From Chamaecrista fasciculata (Eukaryota; Streptophyta; Magnoliopsida; Fabales; Fabaceae): a stretch of 64,000 nucleotides of DNA. The position numbers were made by a program, and so were the translations under genes. The DNA lies in NCBI GenBank assembly GCA_003254925.1, contig QANZ01009168.1, positions 1 through 64,000 on the forward strand, given 5' to 3'. Of the stretch, positions 56,660 through 64,000 are shown piece after piece. Positions within the stretch are counted from its first letter, which is position 1. Every line of letters starts with the position of its first letter. The notes under the pieces are model-generated. The model had not been told where the DNA came from and did not search any database. It saw only the letters and a program-made list of their open reading frames with translations.

Positions 56660-58480
56660 TATTGAAGTTGTTCAAAAACTACGACAACATATTTATTTCA
56701 CAAAAAAAAAAAAATACAAATGATATAATGAAAAAGTTCATAAACACATATAGGTGATATTTTCACAAAATCTTTAAAGGTTGGGTTATTGTATAGGTTA
56801 AAGAAATTACTAAGAATGACAAACTTGGTTTAATTAAGGGACGCAATAATGATAATTAAACTAAGTTGTTATCAAGTTGTAATTCAAATTAGACAAGTTA
56901 CATTATAGTATGAAGCTAACCAAAATCAAATTTAAATTACTTTCTCATATGATTTGACAAATTACAATTAGAAGTTAAATTAAATTTAACTTTATTAAGT
57001 TGCAGTTAAAAATCAATTTGAATTTGAACTCCACCTAAAGTTAACAAGTTGCAACTAAATTAAAATCGAACTTTATTTCTTCTTTAACATTTCTTTTATT
57101 CTACTTGCTTGAAGATGATGAATGAATCCTATAAACAGGACCACTAGGAGTTCAAAACATATGTATGAGTTTGAGTTTATCAATGAGAAATGAGTTGAGT
57201 TGCTTCCTTCTTTTTTCCCCCTTCCCTCATTCTCTCCCAAATCAAACTTATTATATTTTAGCAGTTTTGTTGAAATTAATTAATAAGTTATTATTGTTGC
57301 TTGTTGGTCACGACAGCATGCAAAATGATAAACAGTGAGATAAATGACACAAAAGTTTTTAACCTGATTCACTCAAAATAACATTTGAGCTATATATATA
57401 TATATATCCACAAGACAAATTAAACTCTAAAGTATTTTTCTTTTACTAATAAAATTACTTAGTACAAAGAGAAAGAGAGACCTCTCTAAACACAAGTTAA
57501 AGGTAATGCAACAACATGAGATAAATTCAAAAATAGTGACACTCGAATTTTTTTCCAACACTCCAAATATTTCTCTCACTATTTTTGTTACTCAATCATT
57601 CGGGAGAAATTCCAAAAACTAGCTAGCTCCCTTCTCTTTCACTCTTGGCTTCTCCTTGTTTGTCTTTAACTCCATTTGGATCAAAACTCAACTTAATTCT
57701 GATACTAGCTACTTGTTGGTCTTAGTAGTATATTATTATGTGAAATAATAATAATTAAGCAATTAAAATTAATGATAATAAAGATTTAACATGATGTACC
57801 CAATATGTATAGTTACGTCCATAAGACACACACACAAGGAAGGAAAAGAATGAAAGAAAGAGGGAGAAGAGAGAGAGGGAGAGGGATAGTCTTTTAGGAA
57901 TTCTTCCAAAATGAATTAAGTGATAAAAATAGTGGAAAGAATATTTAGAGTGTTAAAAAAAATACTTGAATGTCAACTCTTTTCGAAATAATCGCATATT
58001 ATTGTATTATTTAATTTTTAGTTTGTGTTTAAAGAATTCTCTCTTTCCTTTTGTACTCATTACTTGTATTAGGGGAAAAGAAAATACTTCAAAATTTGTC
58101 TTCGCATAATAATATTATCCAGACCAACAATTATTATTACATGGATCTCTTACCTAAAAATAAATAATTTTTTTTAAATTATGACTGTGATGGATTTCCA
58201 CTCGAACCATATGCCTGATGGTTCCACCGTAACTTGAGCGCCCCACAAAGTGATGTATACACTAAGCAAAAGTCAATTTTCATTTTTTTATTAAGGTTCT
58301 TTTTTTTTTCATTTATTTAGACAGTGCTGTTATCAAATCTTGCCACTTGTCTCCCGCTTAGTCAACAATTTGTTTAATATCTTGCTGTCATTGGAGGCTA
58401 ATATTTGTGGACATTGGAGCTTAAGCCTCGAATTTTCATTGGTTGGACAACCTTTTATACAGATTCACTTTTATTAAAGA
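56660..58480. other. Intergenic DNA, AT-rich with a purine tract
   Basis: No gene is recognised. A (CA)n/(GA)n purine-rich tract lies at about 57829-57890 (agagagagagggagaggg) and an (AT)n run near 57390-57405. The rest is AT-rich. Confidence 0.45.
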
Positions 58481-58482
58481 AG

Positions 58483-59130
58483 GCTTAAGTGCAATTTTGG
58501 TCCCTTAACTTTCGCAAAGGTCTCAATTTGGTCCCATAACTTTTTTTGTTGCAATTTTGGTCCCCTAACTTTCGCAAAGGTCTCAATTTGGTCCCCTAAC
58601 TTTTTTTGTTGCAACTTTGGTCCCCTAACTTTCGCAAAGGTCTCAATTTGGTCCCCTAACTTTTTTTTTTTTGCAATTTTGGTCCCCTAACTTTTGAAAG
58701 CGTCTCACTGTTGGTCCCAAGTGCACTTTTTCCATTCATCATCTGCCGTTAGTGCCGATCTAGCAGGCTGAGTTGGCTGATGACGTGACAAATATGGGTA
58801 AAGTGGATTAAAAAATGACCATTATGCGGAGACATTTTCATGACTTAGAAGTTCACTTTGGACCAATAGTGAGACGTTTTCAAGAGTTAGGGGACCAAAA
58901 TTGCAACAAAAAAAGTTAGGGGACCAAATTGTGACATTTGCGAAAGTTAGGGGACCAAATTGAGACCTTTGTGAAAGTTAGGGGACCAAAATTGAAACAA
59001 AAAAAGTTAGGGGACCAAATTGAGACCTTTATGAAAGTTAGGGGACCAAAATTGCAACAAAAAAAGTTAGGGGACCAAATTGAGACCTTTACGAAAGTTA
59101 GGGGACCAAAATTGCACTTAAGTCATTAAA
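58483..59130. mobile_element. Foldback element with tandem-repeat arms, about 648 bp
   Basis: Left arm: about three and a half units of a ~60-bp repeat (cccctaactttcgcaaaggt ctcaatttgg). Right arm: four to five mirror units (aaagttaggggaccaaattg, agacctttgtgaaagttagg). The unique centre is about 58740-58850. A 63-codon open frame in the right arm is repeat translation. Confidence 0.9.
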
Positions 59131-59261
59131 GAAAGAGAACTTGTCAAGAAAAAAAATGAGATATTAGTTAGAGATGAACTATTAAACTTATTTAGAAACA
59201 TTAGGGAACCAAAATAGAACTGTTGGGAAACATTTTCAATGAAAATATAACAAAAAAATAG

Positions 59262-59769
59262 GATAAATTATATTTTGGTGCGCTGAGATATGAACTATTT
59301 TCACTTTGGTGTCCGATTTTTTCAAAAGTGACATTTTGGTATTATATTCTATTCGCTGTTAGCACTTTGGTATTCAAAACTTTTTTTTCGTTACTTTTTT
59401 ATAGAAAAAAGCACGTGCAGCCGTGCAGGTCACATGTCCGATGAAAAACACGAATTTTATCATCCGAAACTCATATTTTATGATTCAGACTAAAAAAATA
59501 CATGAAATTCTCCACCTTCAAATACATATTGAATCGTAATTTTTAGAGGTTGAATCGTGAAATCTGTGGTTAGAAGGGTGGATTTTGTGTTTTTCACCAC
59601 ATATGTGACATGCACATGCTTTTTTTGTCAATAAATAATGAAAAAAAAAGTTTCGAGTACCAAAGTGGTAACGACGAATAGAATAAGGTACCAAAATATT
59701 ACTTTTGAAAGAACATGGTACCAATGTGAAAATACTCCATATCTCAGGGTACCAAAGTGTAATTTACCA
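59262..59769. mobile_element. ggtaccctg-family foldback element
   Basis: Left gataaattatattttggtgc and ttcaaaagtgacattttggt; right aaggtaccaaaatattactt and agggtaccaaagtgtaattt. The centre (about 59400-59635) is unique and has acatgtccgatgaaaaacac. The end sequences match those of the Pack-type element at 54692-56649. Confidence 0.8.
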
Positions 59770-60149
59770 AAAAAAATATTAAGGACCAAAACAAAATTTA
59801 AAGTAAATATTAGAGACCAAAATGAATGTTTTGACCTTGATCAAGCTAGTTTATACCATGTTATTTAGAGGTCTTTAGATGTGTGTTTATAATGTTTTAT
59901 AAGCTAATTAAAGTGGTTTTTGCCTCTAGATAGGTTAAAAAGAGCCTAAAGTTCATAATTGCAACTTTGCTCTTTCATCGTTTAAAAGTGTAGTTTTCTC
60001 GGGTCAAATCTTTAATATTTTTTACTTGAGATATTACATATGTTACGTTGCAATTGGTTTCATGGGGCAAAATCTCTTAGGAATTATTTGGGACAAATTG
60101 GAGGTCAATCAGAGTCAAAACAAGACCAAAACAAACTTTTTACTAAGTG

Positions 60150-60262
60150 TTCTCAGGGCAATCCGTCGAATCCCTTCATGCTGGCGAGGAAATGGTGAGC
60201 TGGACACAGTAGCCTTCGTCAGCAGTCCGCCGAATCCCTTCATGCCGGCGAGGAAACGACCA
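60150..60262. repeat. Two direct copies of a ~38-bp unit, period about 67 bp
   Basis: cgaatcccttcatgctggcg plus aggaaa near 60167-60192 recurs as cgaatcccttcatgccggcg plus aggaaa near 60231-60256. The block is more GC-rich than its surroundings and lies about 390 bp upstream of the glyoxalase-like gene. Confidence 0.8.
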
Positions 60263-60647
60263 AAGTCACGTTTTCAGGTTGCCTTCGTATTTTTGTGAAC
60301 CCAACCCGATTTCTCACTCATTTAACCCAAAATTTAATTATATCAACCCGAACTCACTTTCAAGTGATATAAGAAATAATTTTGTTGATGTTTTTTTAGG
60401 TTAAATTAATTGTATCACACTTTCAATCATTAATTTAGTATCATCTTTTTTCGGCCTGAATACTATAGGTTCTCGGTTAGACCCAAATTTCCTACCAAAA
60501 ATAAATTGCTTGAGCAGATGACAATGCCATGAAGTAGCAGGCCAGGCCCAATAACCACAAACTCAAAACAGATGAGAAGGCAGTCTAGTGTCGAGTCACA
60601 CTTCGGTTTCCCGAATCTCTTTCATGCACATACATACATACGCTCTT

Positions 60648-62548
60648 ATGGCAGCGTCCTTCAAGTGGATATTACAACTTCATAAGGACGTTCCCAAAGC
60701 TGCTCGCTTCTACTCCGAAGGCTTGGACTTCACCGTCAATGTCTGCACTCTACGCTGGGCTGAACTTCAATCCGGTCCTCTCAAGCTTTCCCTCATGCAA
60801 TCTCCCAAGTATTTCTCTTCAACTGCCTATTTCTTTTCTCATGCACGCCAATTGTTTGATAAATTGCCCATTTCGCACCTACCTACTGGAACATGATAGT
60901 GTATCCTATAATTAAACTTCCGCAACCTTACTTTATATTCGGAATGACATTAAGATAAACACAGCAAGAAGAAGATAATCTGTGAATATGTGATGCCATT
61001 CATTTGGCGAAAGCTTTTGGCTGGTTTTAAGGTTGCCCAGCTTGAATTTCCAAGATTTTTTGCTACATTAGCTAGAGTTTATTCTTCATTATCCTAGACA
61101 GCAAACGTTCACCCGAAATATTTCACCGATCAGTGGCTACCGCATCATCCGTCAGCTTCCTGTAGAGTTTTGTAGCTGATGGAAATTATGTTCATGTTTT
61201 ACTGTGCTTTCTCAAAGGAAACACCTTAAATCTGCCCTTAATTTTTTGTTTTTACATTTTAATATTCCTTCCTCTGCTTTACATTCCCTTTCTGATTAGT
61301 ATTGTTATTGATTTTTTGAATTGAGTTGTATCTTGGTTCTTCTATATTGATCTTTGTGTATATCTACATAAAAACATGAAATACAATTAAGGGTATTGCG
61401 GAAAAACTTTACACGAGAAGGCATCGACCCCTTCTAAAAGCTAGGCTGATAACGGGGGACCTTAGGACACCAAACTGATTTGGGAATCATTCTCCTATGA
61501 TAATCTTGCCAGTTTGGGACTTAGGGAGAATGGTCTATTTATAGCTGGGGTAGACAAACTGCACTTGGTACCATCGATGTAAAGGAGAACCACTCCTAAA
61601 AGTCAAGTTGACAATGGAGGAGAGCTTCCACTTTCAGGGGAATTTCGTGTTATACCCAGCTTATTTAGGACTTATACTTTGTCATCAGTTGCTTTTTTGG
61701 GGTGAAGGAAAAAGCTTTGTGGAACCGTTTAGTAGAATGGTACCAAATAGCATTCTTGTTAAATTTTATTTCTAGGGATGGAAGTAGGTGACCTGGTGGT
61801 TCATTTCTCTCTTTCATTACCCCACAATGATTCTTGTTGATAAAGTGGTGATTGAGTTGAGCTAAATGACCCGCACAGTAGGCTAGTTCGATGAAACAAT
61901 TTTTTTGTTTTGTTGGCTCAACTCTGTTTCTATTTGTTCATTAACTTTGTTAGAAAGCAGGAAAAAAACATGGGGAGGTGAACTTTGTGATTTTGTTGTG
62001 TAACATGGCTGACGATATGAAACGGCTTTTGCATTTTCAGTCTTATTCATTTGACATGGAAGCTAGTATTTGAAATCTGCATGCAACTTGAAATAGGTTT
62101 GTTATTGTTTTTGGCGATTAACTCATTATCAGACAATTGGCCTTTCTTTTTTGTTTTGGTTTAACTTAAGAGCGAAGCCTTGGCTTTTATTTCTATGTAG
62201 TTAACTACATTTTGGAAGAGATATTTGTTTTTGAATATTGAATGGAAATGTCAACTGCTAATGTAGTTTCACAGTGATCATGTCTTGCAGAAGGGATACT
62301 CCTCACTCCTATCATTTACAGTTACTGACATAAACAGTACAGTGACTAAATTAATGGCATTAGGAGCTGAGCTGGATGGTCCTATAAAATATGAGATCCA
62401 TGGAAAGGTAATTATTTATTTAACATATAATGCTTGATATTTTCTGGATTTGAATCTCACAAGGAGACTGATATGATTTATTTGAGATCAGGTTGCAGCT
62501 ATGAGGTGTATTGATGGGCACATATTAGGCCTCTATGAACCAGCATAA
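60648..62548 (+). CDS. Single-domain glyoxalase/VOC superfamily protein, 3 exons, 116 aa
   Basis: Exons 60648-60808, 62275-62407 and 62492-62548 join in frame to 116 residues. The joins are CCC AA|T GAT (SPNDHVLQKGYSSLLSF) and CAT GGA AAG|GTT. The N-terminal beta-alpha unit is ILQLHKDVPKAARFYSEGLD, the typical vicinal-oxygen-chelate start with a candidate metal-ligand His12. The C-terminal half has FTVTDINSTVTKLMALGAEL and ends HILGLYEPA, with Glu114 at the usual ligand position. Such small plant proteins are annotated as lactoylglutathione-lyase/bleomycin-resistance-like, but enzyme activity is mostly untested; a single VOC module would need to form a dimer. The first in-frame ATG after the leader is at 60648; an ATG at 60588 in the same frame would add 20 residues. 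Confidence 0.88.
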
Positions 62549-64000
62549 GATAGGACCTCTGTTAACTCTAGAACTCATAATGGTATTTATAGCAGAGTTT
62601 GTTTGAGGAGAAAGTGAGAACATGCAACACATACTCCGTTCTTGTATTCCCTGCAGTTATTGATAGTGTATGTTCTTCCAGTGGTACAGAGCGTGTGAAG
62701 GGATGTATCTGAGAACAGCGCAAAAAGAATAATCTAGAGAAGATTGAAATTTATCTATCATGTAGTTTGGTTATTTTCTATAGCCCATATTGCCCAATAA
62801 CTGACAGGAAATACTGTTGCTATATTCCACCTGCTGATCGAGTTCTCATTTTAGTTAGACCCAACCCAAGGGTGCTAAGTTCTCTCAGATATTTGACAAA
62901 TTAAAGTACAACTCTTTTGATATCTTAGGACTGTCCTTTTATCATTACATACAAAAATCCAAGGGTTCAAATTGAACCATAAATTAGTTATACTGTTTCT
63001 ATACTGTTTCAACTCTTCTGATATCTCAGGACTGATCTCCGTTTATCATTACATACAAATATCCAAGAGTTCAAATTAAACCTTAAAATCCCATCGCATT
63101 AGAATTTGTTCCAGTGTTAAAGTTGATTGATTGAAATATTTCCCATTTGTTGATACACGGTTAAATCCTATGACCACTAAGCAAACAAAGTAGCTGTCGC
63201 AATTGTCTTATGTTAGGTTTGAGTGTGAAACTAAGTTATAGTCAAGCTATGATGTTTAAGTGAGTGCATTTTAGTGGGTTAAGAATTTATAGTTACAATC
63301 CGTACTAACAGTTATAACTTTTGGATTTTTAGTTTAGTAGTAAGCCTTGGCAAAATAAACATAAATTTTTTTTAAATGACATGTGGAGATGCAGTGTTCT
63401 TAATGGAGCCTGTAGGTAGCAGCATGTTCTGCTTGGCTTTACCGATTGATATGTAGGATGGCATTTTCCCTACCTCATCTTCTGTTGTGATTTGTGAATG
63501 TCTACTTTGAGAACATTTTTGCATTTGCATATGACCTGGTGTTAGATTGAATATCAGGTGCAGAATTAGACGCCATGAGTTTTAGAAATCCTTCGTTGTC
63601 AGGATGCTTGAGAATCCATGCTTTAATTTACTACACTCGGACTGGCTCACATGGACAAGTTGGTCATAATCGTGGGTATAGATTCCTGATGTCTATTGAT
63701 CCAAACGCACAGCTTGGACTGGCTCTCCTGCATATGTGAAAGGTACGAAGAGCAGTTCGTTTGCTAAGATTCCTTTTTGATTAAATAACTGGTAATTCAG
63801 GAGGAAAATACTATTAAAGCCCACTCATTTATTGGAAATTCCTAAAACCTTTGGATTATTAAGAAACACATTTGGTATCATATTTCTTTCTCCAAAAAGG
63901 AAAGTGATATTGACAGATAAGTATTCTTTTAAGGACTATCATCAGGTGGGGTTTTTATTGTTTCAGGAGAGTGGATTCCAAGTCATTGCCACTGATTAAT
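62549..64000. other. 3' flank of the glyoxalase-like gene
   Basis: Probable 3' untranslated region followed by intergenic DNA. A direct duplication is listed separately. No coding exon could be supported to the end of the window. Confidence 0.4.
62905..63085. repeat. Direct duplication of ~80 bp, period about 105 bp
   Basis: The stretch from caactcttttgatatcttag to aagggttcaaattgaacc is repeated as caactcttctgatatctcag to aagagttcaaattaaacc, with a handful of differences. Confidence 0.85.

Noticed and set aside
58483-58740. CRISPR-like array of regular repeats
   Set aside because: The repeats are contiguous tandem units in a plant foldback element, with no unique spacers of constant length.
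58938-59129. 63-codon frame with a repeated protein motif
   Set aside because: It is a translation of the ~60-bp tandem unit in the foldback arm.
60588-60647. Upstream in-frame ATG extending the glyoxalase-like protein by 20 residues
   Set aside because: Family members start at the MAASFKW-like position; the extension has no targeting-peptide character strong enough to prefer it, though it cannot be excluded.

Overview
The window is nuclear DNA from a flowering plant, most likely a eudicot. The evidence is GT-AG introns in otherwise AT-rich sequence, plant-specific families (a DYW-class PPR protein, a type I formin, a phytocyanin, a GeBP/Storekeeper regulator, an ILR3-type bHLH, a DUF1218 membrane protein) and typical plant transposons. 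I cannot name the species. I see eight well-supported protein genes and one tRNA gene. About half of the remaining space is recognisable transposon-derived sequence, mostly short foldback or MITE elements.

Layout. 1-1.7 kb: 3' part of an L1-type LINE. 2.1-3.5 kb: unclassified dispersed repeat. 4.0-4.3 kb: dead rubber-elongation-factor-like (REF/SRPP) gene. 5.3 kb: orphan exon of a heavy-metal-associated protein. 5.4-8.1 kb: MITEs and a complete 182-bp Helitron. 8.26-9.51 kb: uclacyanin gene (+) with two MITEs in its intron. 10.36-13.22 kb: ILR3-like bHLH gene (-), five exons, one intron with a GC donor. 13.5-17.4 kb: SINE, truncated LINE and a foldback repeat. 17.45-19.71 kb: intronless DYW PPR gene (-), with tRNA-Ala(AGC) just upstream. 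20-22.3 kb: three TIR elements. 23.0-26.87 kb: type I formin (+), six exons. 27.5-30.0 kb: foldback elements. 30.16-31.33 kb: intronless GeBP/STK gene (+). 32.3-35.5 kb: inverted repeat pair around a long palindrome and a hAT-like element. 36.1-37.3 kb: DUF1218 gene (-). 38.1-41.3 kb: a four-level nest of transposons. 42.3-43.4 kb: short hairpin and a Tourist-like MITE. 44.4 kb: SINE. 44.9-45.5 kb: unrecognised gene fragment (-). 45.7-47.3 kb: probable LTR-retrotransposon fossil. 47.5-50.3 kb: CCDC137-like gene (+), five exons. 50.8-54.1 kb: MITEs and a second 180-bp Helitron. 54.69-56.65 kb: Pack-type element with a captured lectin-receptor-kinase fragment. 58.5-59.8 kb: two foldback elements. 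60.65-62.55 kb: small glyoxalase/VOC gene (+), three exons.

The genes do not form a pathway. They are independent single-copy plant genes in a repeat-rich region. Exon joins were set by reading frame, GT/AG (or GC/AG) signals and known family sequence, and each joined CDS has a length divisible by three. I see no convincing wholly new biological system. The most informative structures are the Pack-type element with exact 10-bp target duplications and a chimeric kinase reading frame, the nested element whose unfilled relative lies at 19.96-20.49 kb, and the two complete minimal Helitrons.
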